A model generated the notes under the pieces. The model ran no database searches, was not told the origin of the DNA, and saw nothing but the letters and a program-made list of their open reading frames with translations. From assembly GCA_020851565.1 (NCBI GenBank), contig JADZCN010000124.1, positions 18,449-82,448 of the forward strand: a stretch of DNA of 64,000 nt, read 5' to 3'. Shown piece after piece: positions 8,508 through 16,777 of this stretch. Position 1 is the stretch's first letter, and every line of letters begins with the position of its first letter. The stretch comes from Acidobacteriota bacterium. Its GTDB lineage: Bacteria > Acidobacteriota > Vicinamibacteria > Vicinamibacterales > UBA2999. The translations under genes were made by a program, and so were the position numbers.

Positions 8508-8602
8508 AAGGTTCTGGGGTTCTGGGGTTCTGGGGTTCTGGGGTGCTCGGGTTCTGGGGTGCTCGGGTTCTCGGGTTCGGGGGTTCTCGGGTTCTCGGGT
8601 TC
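8508..8602. repeat. Octamer tandem repeat (TTCTGGGG / TTCTCGGG) abutting a start codon
   Basis: About eleven degenerate 8-9-bp units fill the entire gap between the small-subunit stop and the ATG at 8507. On the sense strand they read CCCAGAAC or CCGAGAAC, the same unit and orientation relative to the gene as the array at 22622-22712. No Shine-Dalgarno is present between array and start. Confidence 0.92.
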
Positions 8603-9193
8603 TCACGCGAGTTGCGACGGCTGGCGTGTGGTCAGCGTCAGCGTCCGGCACGTCTGGCGGCCGATGCGTGCGCGGTAGGCCAGGTCGTTGGCCTCGCTGC
8701 TGCGGAAGTAGAACGCCATCAGGTCCGCCACGACGTGGCGGCCCTGCGGCCGGCCCGGCAGCGTGTTCACCCCGGCCGTCTTGAGCGCCTCGTCCAGGAT
8801 GGCTCGGCGGGTCTCCAGGGGCAGCGCGCCGAACTGGGCACCGCGCGCGCGCGACGCGGCATCGATCGCGGCCAACTGCGCCACGTAATCCGGAACCGGC
8901 GAGGGCCCCGACTTCTCGATGCGCGGATGACCGTAGCCGTGCACCAGGGCCACGCCTTCCTCGTAGTCCTTCGTCCACGCGACGAACCGTTCCGTAACGA
9001 GGGCCACGCGGTCGCCGCCGATCGACGCGGGCAGCACCGTGGCCGCCACGTCCCGCAGCACCACGACGGCATCCGGTGTCAACTGCCGCACCTGCGCCGC
9101 CAGGCGCACACGCATCAGCGGGAGGGCCGGAAGGGTGGAAGCGAGGGCCTGGAGAAGGGTGCGCCTGCGCATCTGGTTCCTCTCGGGCGCCAT
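8603..9193 (-). CDS. Gluconate 2-dehydrogenase subunit 3-like protein, Tat-exported
   Basis: The 196-residue product begins with a twin-arginine-like leader (MRRRTLLQALASTLPALPL), so an internal ATG at residue 8 is an equally good start. The body (LRDVAATVLPASIGGDRV, ETRRAILDEAL, VVADLMAFYFRSSEANDLAY) matches the small subunit of sugar-acid/sorbitol dehydrogenases, which escorts a GMC flavoprotein across the membrane. The large subunit follows directly at 6918-8507, separated only by repeats. No dedicated cytochrome gene sits in the pair; the exported cytochromes at 3115-4833 are possible acceptors, but that is inference. Confidence 0.82.
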   Translation of the reverse strand: MAPERNQMRRRTLLQALASTLPALPLMRVRLAAQVRQLTPDAVVVLRDVAATVLPASIGGDRVALVTERFVAWTKDYEEGVALVHGYGHPRIEKSGPSPVPDYVAQLAAIDAASRARGAQFGALPLETRRAILDEALKTAGVNTLPGRPQGRHVVADLMAFYFRSSEANDLAYRARIGRQTCRTLTLTTRQPSQLA

Positions 9194-9225
9194 CTTACCG
9201 CTGCGGAGCCCTCATGGCGGCCGCT

Positions 9226-9231
9226 TATAAT
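9226..9231 (+). promoter_or_regulatory. -10 element TATAAT of a probable leaderless rpiB transcript
   Basis: A perfect TATAAT ends 7 bases before the ATG at 9239, the distance at which transcription normally starts, and no ribosome site fits in between. No good -35 hexamer is visible at 9203-9208. Confidence 0.5.
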
Positions 9232-9238
9232 CTCAGCC

Positions 9239-9685
9239 ATGAAAGTGGCTCTGGGCGCGGACCATGCGGGCGTGGGACTGAAGGACGAGCTCAAGGGCGA
9301 GCTGGACGCCATGGGCGTGGCGTACGAGGATTTCGGAACCAACGGCACGTCCTCGGTGGACTACCCGGACTTCGCGGCCCGGGTCGCGCGAGGCGTCAGC
9401 GAGGGACGCTTCGATCGTGGCATCCTCGTGTGCGGCAGCGGCATCGGGATGGCCATCACCGCCAACAAGGTGCCCGGGATTCGCGCGGCGGCCATTGGCG
9501 ACACGGAGAGCGCGCGGCTCTCTCGCGAGCACAACGACCTGAACGTCCTCGCGCTGGGCGCCCGCCAGACCGAGCCGGGGCGCGCGGCCGAGATCGTGCG
9601 CGTCTTCCTGGAGACGCCGTTCGAGGGCGGCCGCCACGTGCGGCGGGTCGAGAAGATTCACGAGACCGAGCGGGGCGGCCGCTGA
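9239..9685 (+). CDS. rpiB: Ribose 5-phosphate isomerase B
   Basis: The 148-residue protein belongs to the RpiB/LacAB family, which interconverts ribulose 5-phosphate and ribose 5-phosphate in the pentose phosphate pathway in the cytoplasm. Family marks are GADHAG at residues 6-11, the catalytic cysteine in CGSGIGM (Cys65), the N-T-N-K-V-P-G-I-R-A substrate loop, and SREHNDLNVLALG with its phosphate-binding residues. Length is normal. Its last 28 bases overlap the 3' end of the convergent acetyltransferase. TATAAT just upstream suggests a leaderless mRNA. Confidence 0.95.
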   Translation: MKVALGADHAGVGLKDELKGELDAMGVAYEDFGTNGTSSVDYPDFAARVARGVSEGRFDRGILVCGSGIGMAITANKVPGIRAAAIGDTESARLSREHNDLNVLALGARQTEPGRAAEIVRVFLETPFEGGRHVRRVEKIHETERGGR

Positions 9686-10305
9686 GCAAGGCCCTCCCCG
9701 GCTGAGGACGAGGGCGCGTGCTCGGCCAGCCAGGCGTCGGCCTCGCGCTCGAACCAGGCCAGCGGCCCTTCGGCCGCATACGCGGGATGCGGGAACGCCC
9801 GTTCGCCACGGCGCTCGAGGCCAATCTTGCCGAGGACGCGCTGCGAAGCCACGTTGCCCATGCTCGTCATCCCGGCGATACGCGGCAGCCCCAGATCGGC
9901 GAACCCGTAGTGGAGGATCGCCTTCGCCATCTCGGCCGCCAACCCACGCCCCCACGCCTCCCGCGCCAGCGTGTAACCCACCTGGATGATGGTCTCGCCC
10001 TGGATGTGGTTCAGCAGATGGAACCCGACGCGCGTGCCGGTGGTGTTCTCGACCGTCATCCAGATGCCGAGCCCGGGATGTTTCTCGTAGTACTGGAGGA
10101 TCCGCGTCTCGAGCATCGCATTCACCTCCGCGACGCTCTTGACGCCGCCGAGGTAGCGTGTGACCTCGGGATCCGCGTAGAGGTCGCGGAGCCAGTCGCG
10201 ATCGTCCGTCGTGAAACGGCGCAGGCTGCAGCGCTCGGTGCGGAGCCAGTAATCGTGAACGCGGGAGGCCATCGGGGACAACGGCCTGGCAGTATTCCCT
10301 GCCAT
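9658..10305 (-). CDS. GNAT-family N-acetyltransferase (RimJ/RimL type)
   Basis: The start codon at 10305 shares one base with the stop codon of the permease upstream (TGATG), which argues for this start and translational coupling; a later ATG at 10272 would remove the first 11 residues. The 215-residue product has the RimJ/RimL layout: TERCSLRRFTTDDRDWLRDLYADPEV at the N-terminus, a central beta sheet (IIQVGYTLAREAWGRGLA) with the acetyl-CoA pyrophosphate loop, and GMTSMGNVASQRVLGKIGLER, the typical N-x-x-S-x-x-V-x-x-K-x-G-x pattern. It probably acetylates an amino group of a protein or small molecule; the target is unknown. Confidence 0.85.
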   Translation of the reverse strand: MAGNTARPLSPMASRVHDYWLRTERCSLRRFTTDDRDWLRDLYADPEVTRYLGGVKSVAEVNAMLETRILQYYEKHPGLGIWMTVENTTGTRVGFHLLNHIQGETIIQVGYTLAREAWGRGLAAEMAKAILHYGFADLGLPRIAGMTSMGNVASQRVLGKIGLERRGERAFPHPAYAAEGPLAWFEREADAWLAEHAPSSSAGEGLAQRPPRSVS

Positions 10306-12785
10306 CAGCTGGATCGCAAGGCCACGACCGGATCCACGCGGCTCGCACGGCGCGCGGGGATGTAGATGGCCAGGGCCGCGACGGCCAGCAGGATGGCAGG
10401 GATGGCTGCGAGCGTCACCGGATCGTACGGGCTGACGTCGTACATCAGCCCGACGATGAACCGGTTGAGCGTGATGCCCCCGGCCAGGCCCGCGATGACA
10501 CCGATGCCGGTGAGCAGCAGCCCCTGGCCGAGCACCTGGCGCTGCACCAGTCCCTCGCTGGCGCCGAGCGCCAGCCGGACACCAATCTCGCGCGTCCGCT
10601 GGCTCACCGAGTAGGCCATCACGCCGTACACGCCAACGGCGGCCAGCAGCAGGGCGAGAACGCCGAAGACGCCGAGTAGCGTCGCGCCCATGCGCGCCGC
10701 CCACAGGGCCTGGTCGAAGATCGCCGCCATGGTGAAGACTCCCGTCAGCGGCATGGTCGGCTCCATCTGCTGCACGGCGGACCGGACCGCGCCGAGGGCG
10801 GCTTCGGGGTTGTCAGTGCGGAGGATCAGGGTGACCGCGGTCTGCGGCGCCTGGCCGAGCGGCTGATAGAGATGGGGCTGGGGCTCCTCCCCAATGAAGT
10901 TGTACTTGCTGTCGCGCGCGACGCCCACGACCTCGGTGAGCTGCTGCTGTCCCGAGAAGCGGAACCGCCGCCCAATCGCCTCCTCACCGGGCCAGAACCG
11001 TTCGGCCATCGTCTCGTTGATGATGACCACCTGGGGGGATTCCGGCGTGTCGGCCGCGCCGAAGTCCCGCCCGCGCACGATGGGAATACCCGTGGTGCCG
11101 AAATAGCCGTCGCCGACCACCGTGATCTGCACGAAGCGGCCGGCGCGCGGGTCGCTGGTGTCCTGCCCTTCCTGGAACACGGTTCGGGCAAAGCCGCCGC
11201 CGGCGAGCGGCGTCGCGTTTGCGAGCGTGGCCCGCTCCACCGCCGGAAATGCCCGCGCGCGATCCAGGATCTCGCGCTGGCGCGCCACGGCAGCGTCAAT
11301 GGGCAGCCCGCGCGACGCCAGGTCGAACGAGAGGACGGCCAGCCGTGGCAGGTCGAAACCAGGATCAATCTGGCGGGCGTTACCGAGGCTTCGGAGGAAC
11401 AGCCCGGCGCAGATGAGCGCGACCATCGACAGCGCCACCTGGCCGACCACCAGCGCGTTGCGCACGCTCACGCGCCCGCCGCCGCTGTTCGCCTGGCTGG
11501 ATCGGTCCTTCAGCTCGACCGCGAGGTCGGGCCGCGAGAACTGGAGCGCGGGGAACAGCCCGAACAACAACCCGGTGCCGAGCGCGACGACGCTCGTGAA
11601 GAGCAGGACCCGCCAGTCCATCGGAAGGCCCAGGGCATCCTCGGGCAGGAACGGCGGCCTGAGTGCCACCAGTGCCGAGCGCGACCACGAGGCGGCCAGC
11701 AGCCCGACGACCCCGCCGAGCAGGCCGAGCATCACGCTTTCGACCAGCAGCTGGCGAACCAGGCGGCCACGCCCGGCGCCGAGCGAGACGCGCACGGCAA
11801 TCTCCTGCCGCCGCGCTGCCGCCCGCGCGAGCATCAGGTTGGCCACGTTGGCGCAGGCGACGAGCAGCACGAGCCCGACAATCGCCATCAGGAGCCCGCC
11901 GGCGGCGGCCAGCTGCTGGCGCTGTGCGGGACTGGGGGACAGGCTCACGTCGGCCAGCGGCTGCACGACGACGCCGCGGCCGCGGTTGTCGTCGGGATAG
12001 TCAGCGGCCAGGCTGGCCCCGATAGCCGCCAGGTTCGCCCCCGCCGCCTCGAGCGATACGCCAGGTGCCAGGCGTCCGACGACCTGCAACACGAGGGCGC
12101 GCCGGGAGTCCCAGGTCTCGCGGATGAACCCGGACGTCGCCTCCCGGTACATCGAGAACGGCACCCACAGCGCCGGGCCGCCGATGGCGCCCGTCCCCCT
12201 GAAGGCTTCGGCCGTCACGCCGACGACCGTGTAGGCGTGACCGTTGAGTGTGACCGTTCGCCCGACGACGCCGGGATCGCCCCCGAAACGCCGCTGCCAC
12301 AACCCGTAGCTGAGCACGACCTCCGGCGAGGCGCCTGGCGTCCGATCCGTGCCGGGGGTGAACGCCCGGCCGGCCGCCATGGGGGCGCCGAGCAGCGAGA
12401 AGTAGTTGTCGGTCGCGATCTGCCCGAAGACCTGCTCCGGTTCGCCCTGGCCGTCCGAGACCCCGACCCCGATGAACCCGGCGGCCGCCATGCCTTCGAG
12501 GACCTGGTTGCGGTCCCTCAGGTCCTCGAAGTTCAGGCGCGACATGGGATTCGCGTTGCCGAAGAACCCTGCGCTGCGGTTGCGTTCGTCGGTCGTGAAC
12601 ACCCCGACGAGGCGCGACGGCTCGTGCATGGGCAACGGGTTCAGGAACACCTCGTTGACCAGCGTAAAGATGGTGGTGTTCGCGCCGATGCCGAGCCCGA
12701 GCGACAGGGCGGCCACGAGCGTCAGGGCAGGATTCCGCATCAGGATGCGGGTGGCGAAGCGGGCGTCGTTCAGGAGGGACCGCAT
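10305..12785 (-). CDS. Duplicated MacB/FtsX-type ABC permease (acidobacterial ADOP type)
   Basis: The chosen ATG at 12785 gives 826 residues beginning with MRSLLNDARFATRILMRNP, the standard start of this family; an in-frame start at 12866 adds 27 poor residues. The order is: first membrane helix, a MacB-like periplasmic core domain, FtsX permease block (LLMAIVGLVLLVACANVANLMLARAAARRQEIAVR), then a second core domain and second FtsX block (VALLLAAVGVYGVMAYSVSQRTREIGVR). No ATPase gene is adjacent, as usual for these orphan duplicated permeases, which are greatly expanded in Acidobacteria. The substrate is unknown; related MacB systems move peptides, drugs or lipoproteins. Confidence 0.9.
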   Translation of the reverse strand: MRSLLNDARFATRILMRNPALTLVAALSLGLGIGANTTIFTLVNEVFLNPLPMHEPSRLVGVFTTDERNRSAGFFGNANPMSRLNFEDLRDRNQVLEGMAAAGFIGVGVSDGQGEPEQVFGQIATDNYFSLLGAPMAAGRAFTPGTDRTPGASPEVVLSYGLWQRRFGGDPGVVGRTVTLNGHAYTVVGVTAEAFRGTGAIGGPALWVPFSMYREATSGFIRETWDSRRALVLQVVGRLAPGVSLEAAGANLAAIGASLAADYPDDNRGRGVVVQPLADVSLSPSPAQRQQLAAAGGLLMAIVGLVLLVACANVANLMLARAAARRQEIAVRVSLGAGRGRLVRQLLVESVMLGLLGGVVGLLAASWSRSALVALRPPFLPEDALGLPMDWRVLLFTSVVALGTGLLFGLFPALQFSRPDLAVELKDRSSQANSGGGRVSVRNALVVGQVALSMVALICAGLFLRSLGNARQIDPGFDLPRLAVLSFDLASRGLPIDAAVARQREILDRARAFPAVERATLANATPLAGGGFARTVFQEGQDTSDPRAGRFVQITVVGDGYFGTTGIPIVRGRDFGAADTPESPQVVIINETMAERFWPGEEAIGRRFRFSGQQQLTEVVGVARDSKYNFIGEEPQPHLYQPLGQAPQTAVTLILRTDNPEAALGAVRSAVQQMEPTMPLTGVFTMAAIFDQALWAARMGATLLGVFGVLALLLAAVGVYGVMAYSVSQRTREIGVRLALGASEGLVQRQVLGQGLLLTGIGVIAGLAGGITLNRFIVGLMYDVSPYDPVTLAAIPAILLAVAALAIYIPARRASRVDPVVALRSS

Positions 12786-12959
12786 GGCGCCCGGCCCCCG
12801 CAATGAGCGTACCAGGCGAGAGGGCCCAGAATTGCCGCCTCGAGCCGCCGGGCGGCGGGCAGGCATGGCCGCTGGCGGGTGGGCGGCTGTCCGGAACCGG
12901 ACGGGCAGCTCAAGTTTGATGGCAGTCGAAATGACATTCTACGTGGTAAAGTTGCAGCC

Positions 12960-13232
12960 GTGATTACTACCATTGATTCTGCCGGGAGAATCGTTCTTCC
13001 GAAGGTCGTGCGCGAACGGGCGCAACTGTCCCCCGGAATCCCGCTCGAGGTGCGGGTCGTCGATGGCCGCATCGAGATCGAGCCCGCCGCCGCCAGGGTC
13101 GTGGTCGAGGATCGCGGCGGCCTCTGGGTGGCCACGCCCCTGGAACCGCACCAGGTGCTCACGCAGGATCAGGTCGACACCACCATCGAGTCGCTCCGCG
13201 CGCCGGCGGAACCCGCGCGAGGACGCGACTGA
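12960..13232 (+). CDS. vapB: AbrB/SpoVT-type antitoxin (VapB-like)
   Basis: A GTG start at 12960 gives 90 residues beginning ITTIDSAGRIVLPKVVRERAQL, the swapped-hairpin AbrB DNA-binding fold found in many VapB antitoxins. The C-terminal half (EPHQVLTQDQVDTTIESLRAP) is the part expected to wrap and inhibit the toxin. The toxin ATG overlaps the stop codon (TGATG at 13230-13234). Autoregulation by the complex at its own promoter is usual for the family; the region just upstream (12913-12959) is more AT-rich than its surroundings but no operator is certain. Confidence 0.88.
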   Translation: MITTIDSAGRIVLPKVVRERAQLSPGIPLEVRVVDGRIEIEPAAARVVVEDRGGLWVATPLEPHQVLTQDQVDTTIESLRAPAEPARGRD

Positions 13233-13660
13233 TGCGCGTCCTCCTCGATACGAGTTGCCTCGTGGCCGCGGTGCTGCCCCAGCACGAGCATCACGCCGCC
13301 ACGGCGGCGGACCTCGCGCGGCGCCGTGCCGCGGGGCAGGCTTTCGTGATGGCCGCCCATGCCGTCATCGAGGCCTACGCGGTGCTCACCCGGCTGCCAC
13401 CGCCGCACCGCCTCGCGCCGGCGGATGCCCTGGCCGTGCTGGATCGCAATTGGGGAAGGGCCGAAACGGTGGCGCTCACCGGTGCCGAGACGTGGCGCGT
13501 CGTCCGCCAGCACGGCGGGGCCGGGGCCGCCGGCGGGCGGATCTACGACGGAGCGATCGCGGCCAGCGCACGGAAGGCGCAGGCCGATGAAATCCTGACG
13601 TGGAACCTTCGCCATTTCGACGGCGCGGTCGGCGTCAGGGCGGTCGCTCCCGCGGCATAG
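13232..13660 (+). CDS. vapC: PIN-domain ribonuclease toxin (VapC-like)
   Basis: A 142-residue PIN domain with the acidic metal-binding residues in order: Asp in LLDTSCLVAAV (residue 6), Glu in AHAVIEAYAVLTRLP, Asp in GRIYDGAIAASARKA, and a final ILTWNLRHF segment. Such toxins are Mg-dependent RNases cutting tRNA or rRNA. The gene is translationally coupled to the antitoxin by TGATG. Length is normal and no residue looks lost, so the pair is probably functional. Confidence 0.9.
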   Translation: MRVLLDTSCLVAAVLPQHEHHAATAADLARRRAAGQAFVMAAHAVIEAYAVLTRLPPPHRLAPADALAVLDRNWGRAETVALTGAETWRVVRQHGGAGAAGGRIYDGAIAASARKAQADEILTWNLRHFDGAVGVRAVAPAA

Positions 13661-13670
13661 GCAGCCGGGC

Positions 13671-14207
13671 TCAGGGCGCGATCTCGACGACGATCTCGAT
13701 CTCCACCGGGATGTCGAACGGCAGCTCGTTGGCCGCCACGGCCGTTCTCGCGTGCCGGCCCGCATCCCCGAAGATCTCCACCAGCAGGTCGGAGGCGCCG
13801 TTGATCACCCACGGTTGCCGGGTGAACCCCGGGGCGGTGTTGACCCATCCCGTGAGCTTGACTATGCGGCGGACGCGGTCGAGCGAGCCGACCTCGGCGC
13901 GGAGGGCGGCGAGCGAGTTGAGGATGGTGGCCCGCGCGGCCTTGTAGCCCTCGTCTTCGGTGAGCTGCGCGCCTACCTTTCCGGTCACGGTGGGCTTGCC
14001 GCCCGCGAGCGGTCCCTGCCCGGCGAGGAAGACGAGGTTCCCGGTCCTGACGGCGGGGACGTAGTTGGCGACCGCCGTCGGCGCCGGCGGCAACTGGATG
14101 CCCAGCGCCTTCAGCCTTGCTTCCGGTGAGGTCGCCTGTTGTGCCAGGGCGGTCCCCGCGCCCGCGACCAGCCACGCCGCCATCACCAACACCTTGCGTC
14201 GACGCAT
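13671..14207 (-). CDS. Exported RidA/YjgF-family protein
   Basis: A GGAGGG ribosome site sits 5 bases before the ATG at 14207, fixing a 178-residue product. Residues ~1-22 form a signal peptide (RRRKVLVMAAWLVAGAGTALA). The rest is a RidA-like fold (NLVFLAGQGPL, YKAARATILNSLAALRAEVGSLDRV, GASDLLVEIFGDAGRHARTAVAANELPFDIPVEIE). Cytosolic RidA hydrolyses reactive enamines and imines; the conserved Arg of RidA seems present in GRHARTAVA. Export of such a protein is unusual but is seen in other bacteria, and its role outside the cytoplasm is unknown. The reading frame remains open upstream through repeat DNA, which is not thought to be coding. Confidence 0.82.
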   Translation of the reverse strand: MRRRKVLVMAAWLVAGAGTALAQQATSPEARLKALGIQLPPAPTAVANYVPAVRTGNLVFLAGQGPLAGGKPTVTGKVGAQLTEDEGYKAARATILNSLAALRAEVGSLDRVRRIVKLTGWVNTAPGFTRQPWVINGASDLLVEIFGDAGRHARTAVAANELPFDIPVEIEIVVEIAP

Positions 14208-14219
14208 CCCGCCCTCCAT

Positions 14220-14398
14220 CGCTCCGCACCCGGCCGCACCCGTTCGCACCCGCCCGCACCTGTTCGCACCTGCCCGCACCCGTTCGCACCCGCCCGCACC
14301 CGTTCGCACCTGCCGCACCCGTTCGCACCTGCCGCACCCGTTCGCACCTGCCGCACCCGTTCGCACCTGCCCGCACCCGTTCGCACCCGCCGCACCCG
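14220..14398. repeat. Nine/ten-bp tandem repeat array (CGCACCCGTT / CGCACCTGC)
   Basis: Roughly eighteen units alternating CGCACCCGTT, CGCACCCGCC and CGCACCTGC run from just upstream of the RidA-like start to the stop codon of the beta-lactamase-like gene. It fills the whole intergenic gap. All three frames on the minus strand stay open over much of it, which produces spurious ORFs. Confidence 0.92.
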
Positions 14399-15430
14399 TC
14401 ACTGACCGTCGAAATACTCCACGATCAGTCGCGCCACCTGCCCCATCCGGTCCTCGGCCTCCGCGTAGGGCTCGCGAATCCCGTTCAGAAGGAACGACAC
14501 CACGACCGGGCCCGAGCGCGTGTAGATGACGCCCACGTCGTTGGCGATGGAGGGCGGGAAGTCGCCCGTCTTGTGGCCGACCGGCACGTCGATGAAGTGC
14601 GGCAGGCGGCGTGCGCCGGACTGCTGCCAGCGCATCACGCGGCTCATCTCGGCAGCCGAGGCGGCGGAGGTGAGCTTCCCCGTTTCCATCGCCTCGATGA
14701 GCCGCCCCACGCCGCGCGGCGTGATGACGCCCAGCCAGGTGTCCGGAGCGTCGTTCAGGCGCCGCAGGTTCTCGGCCTGCACCTCGGGCTTGCGCATGCC
14801 GGCCTGGATGGACTCGAGGAAGGCGCGCGGTGAGGTGCCGTAGTCCAGGTCGCCGGAGCCGAGCGCGTAGACGTCTTCGGCCGTGAGCGCGGCGGCCTTC
14901 GGGTCCGCCAGGACGAAGCGGTTGCGGAACACCTCGAGGATGGTGGCGTTCAGCCGAAGGGCGGGCGCGTAGCCGTTCTGCTGCAGCCAGGCGTTGATGG
15001 CGGGCACGCCGCCCACCTTCGCGAACGCCATGTCGGTGGCGGTGTTGTCGCTCGTGATGATCATCTGCATCACGACGTCGCGCACGGTGGGTTGCAGCCC
15101 CACGTCGTGATAGCGCAGCACGCCGGAACCCCCGCGCTTGTCGGCCTTGCCAATCGTGACACGCGCGTCGAGGTCGAGCGTCTTCTTCTCGGCCATCTGG
15201 TAGGCCATCACCATCGCCGGGATCTTGATCACGCTGGCGCTGTTGAAACGTTCATCAGCGAGCACCGCGGCTTCCTCGCCGGTCTTCAGGTGCCTGACGT
15301 AGATGCCGGCCTTCGCCGGAATGCGCGACAGCTCGCCCTGCAACAGGCGCTGCAGCGCGCCGGGCTGCTGCCCGGAGGCGAGGGTGGTGGCGGCAGACAT
15401 CAGGCAGGCGCAGACCAGGGCATTTCGCAT
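14399..15430 (-). CDS. Class A beta-lactamase-like serine hydrolase, exported
   Basis: The ATG at 15430, with GGAGG 11 bases before it, gives 343 residues and a signal peptide ([16 protein letters not shown]). Active-site motifs are in the expected order: S-x-x-K as SVIK, S-D-N as TSDNTA, and K-T-G as HKTGDF. These define the serine beta-lactamase/transpeptidase fold. The omega-loop general base is less clear (ILEVFRNRF precedes [10 protein letters not shown]), so hydrolysis of beta-lactams cannot be assumed. Intrinsic class A-like enzymes are common in soil bacteria. It may be a housekeeping serine hydrolase rather than a resistance factor. Confidence 0.85.
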   Translation of the reverse strand: MRNALVCACLMSAATTLASGQQPGALQRLLQGELSRIPAKAGIYVRHLKTGEEAAVLADERFNSASVIKIPAMVMAYQMAEKKTLDLDARVTIGKADKRGGSGVLRYHDVGLQPTVRDVVMQMIITSDNTATDMAFAKVGGVPAINAWLQQNGYAPALRLNATILEVFRNRFVLADPKAAALTAEDVYALGSGDLDYGTSPRAFLESIQAGMRKPEVQAENLRRLNDAPDTWLGVITPRGVGRLIEAMETGKLTSAASAAEMSRVMRWQQSGARRLPHFIDVPVGHKTGDFPPSIANDVGVIYTRSGPVVVSFLLNGIREPYAEAEDRMGQVARLIVEYFDGQ

Positions 15431-15465
15431 CGCGGGCGTCCTCCGGACCGCCGCATGGTAACAGG

Positions 15466-15495
15466 TTGGCCCCGCCGGCGGCGGCGCAGTACAAT
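15466..15495 (+). promoter_or_regulatory. Candidate promoter of glyA, leaderless
   Basis: TTGGCC at 15466-15471, an 18-base spacer and TACAAT at 15490-15495. The hexamer ends 7 bases before the glyA ATG and there is no Shine-Dalgarno, so the mRNA probably starts at or next to the start codon. Confidence 0.55.
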
Positions 15496-15502
15496 TCCCC
15501 GG

Positions 15503-16777
15503 ATGCCCGCCCCCACCTCCCCGCTCCTGCAGCGCAGCCTCGCGGACGCCGACCCGGAGATTGCCGCTGCCATCACCCACGAGGAACACCGACAGGCCAC
15601 CGGAATCGAGCTCATCGCCTCGGAGAACTTCGTGAGCGAGGCCGTGCTCGAAGCGGCCGGCTCGGTGATGACGAACAAGTACGCGGAGGGCTATCCGGGG
15701 AAGCGCTATTACGGCGGCTGCGAGTTCGTGGACGTGGCCGAGTCGCTGGCCATCTCACGGGCAAAGCAGCTCTTCGGGGCCGAGCACGTCAACGTGCAGC
15801 CGCATTCGGGCGCGCAGGCGAACATGAGCGTGTATTTCACCGTGCTGCAGCCGGGCGACACGGTGCTCGGGATGAACCTCGCGCACGGCGGGCACCTCAC
15901 GCACGGCCATCCCCTCAACTTCTCGGGCAAGTTCTACAAGATCGTCCCCTACGGCGTCCGCAAGGACGACGAGCGCATCGACTACGACGAGTTCGAGCGG
16001 CTCGCCCACGAGCACAAGCCGAAGATGATCGTCGTCGGGGCGAGCGCCTACCCGCGCGTCATCGACTTCGCGCGGGCCGGAGCGGTGGCACGGGCCGTCG
16101 GCGCGCCGCTGATGGTGGACATGGCCCACATCGCGGGCCTCGTGGCGGCGGGCGTGCATCCCAGCCCCGTCCCGCATGCGGACTTCGTCACGTCCACCAC
16201 GCACAAGACGCTCCGGGGGCCGCGCGGGGGGCTCGTGCTGTGCCGTGAGCGGTACGCGAAGGACCTGGATCGCTCCCTGTTTCCCGGCGTGCAGGGCGGG
16301 CCGCTGATGCACGTCATCGCGGCCAAGGCGGTGTGCTTCAAGGAAGCGCTCGAGCCCTCGTTCGCCGAGTACCAGGCGCAGGTGGTCCGTAACGCGCAGC
16401 GGCTGGCCTCCGGCCTCGCCGCGGCGGGCTTCAGGCTCGTCAGCGGCGGCACCGACAACCACCTCGTGCTCGTGGACGTCTTCTCGAAGGGCATCACGGG
16501 GAAAGTGGCCGAGCAGGCGCTCGGCCGCGCGGGGATCACGGTGAACAAGAACGCCATCCCCTTCGACACCAACCCGCCAATGACGGCCAGCGGCATCCGC
16601 GTCGGCTCGCCTGCCGTCACGACGCGGGGCATGAAGGAAGCCGAGATGGACCAGATTGCCGGGTTCATCGCGCGTGTCCTCTCGTCGCCCGAGGACGACC
16701 GGGTGCTGGCCATGGTGAAGGCCGAGGTCGAGGCGCTGTGCCGGATGTTCCCGCTGTACCCGGAACGGCAGGGCTGA
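15503..16777 (+). CDS. glyA: Serine hydroxymethyltransferase
   Basis: A 424-residue cytoplasmic PLP enzyme converting serine and tetrahydrofolate to glycine and methylene-tetrahydrofolate. Family marks include [10 protein letters not shown] near the N-terminus, [16 protein letters not shown], the substrate/PLP segment [12 protein letters not shown] and the PLP lysine in [12 protein letters not shown] (Lys235). [16 protein letters not shown] closes the active site. Length is normal. The helicase gene that follows starts inside its last 40 bases, so the two are probably cotranscribed. Confidence 0.97.
   Translation: MPAPTSPLLQRSLADADPEIAAAITHEEHRQATGIELIASENFVSEAVLEAAGSVMTNKYAEGYPGKRYYGGCEFVDVAESLAISRAKQLFGAEHVNVQPHSGAQANMSVYFTVLQPGDTVLGMNLAHGGHLTHGHPLNFSGKFYKIVPYGVRKDDERIDYDEFERLAHEHKPKMIVVGASAYPRVIDFARAGAVARAVGAPLMVDMAHIAGLVAAGVHPSPVPHADFVTSTTHKTLRGPRGGLVLCRERYAKDLDRSLFPGVQGGPLMHVIAAKAVCFKEALEPSFAEYQAQVVRNAQRLASGLAAAGFRLVSGGTDNHLVLVDVFSKGITGKVAEQALGRAGITVNKNAIPFDTNPPMTASGIRVGSPAVTTRGMKEAEMDQIAGFIARVLSSPEDDRVLAMVKAEVEALCRMFPLYPERQG

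Noticed and set aside
8508..8602. CRISPR array
   Set aside because: Units are 7-10 bp and directly contiguous with no unique spacers or cas genes; the same applies to all other arrays in the window.
8508..8978. In-frame N-terminal extension of the GMC oxidoreductase
   Set aside because: The added residues are repeat-derived and antisense to the small subunit; the family starts at the ATG at 8507.
14399..15589. Longer start for the beta-lactamase-like gene
   Set aside because: The extra 53 residues precede the signal peptide and lack a ribosome site; GGAGG before 15430 fits better.
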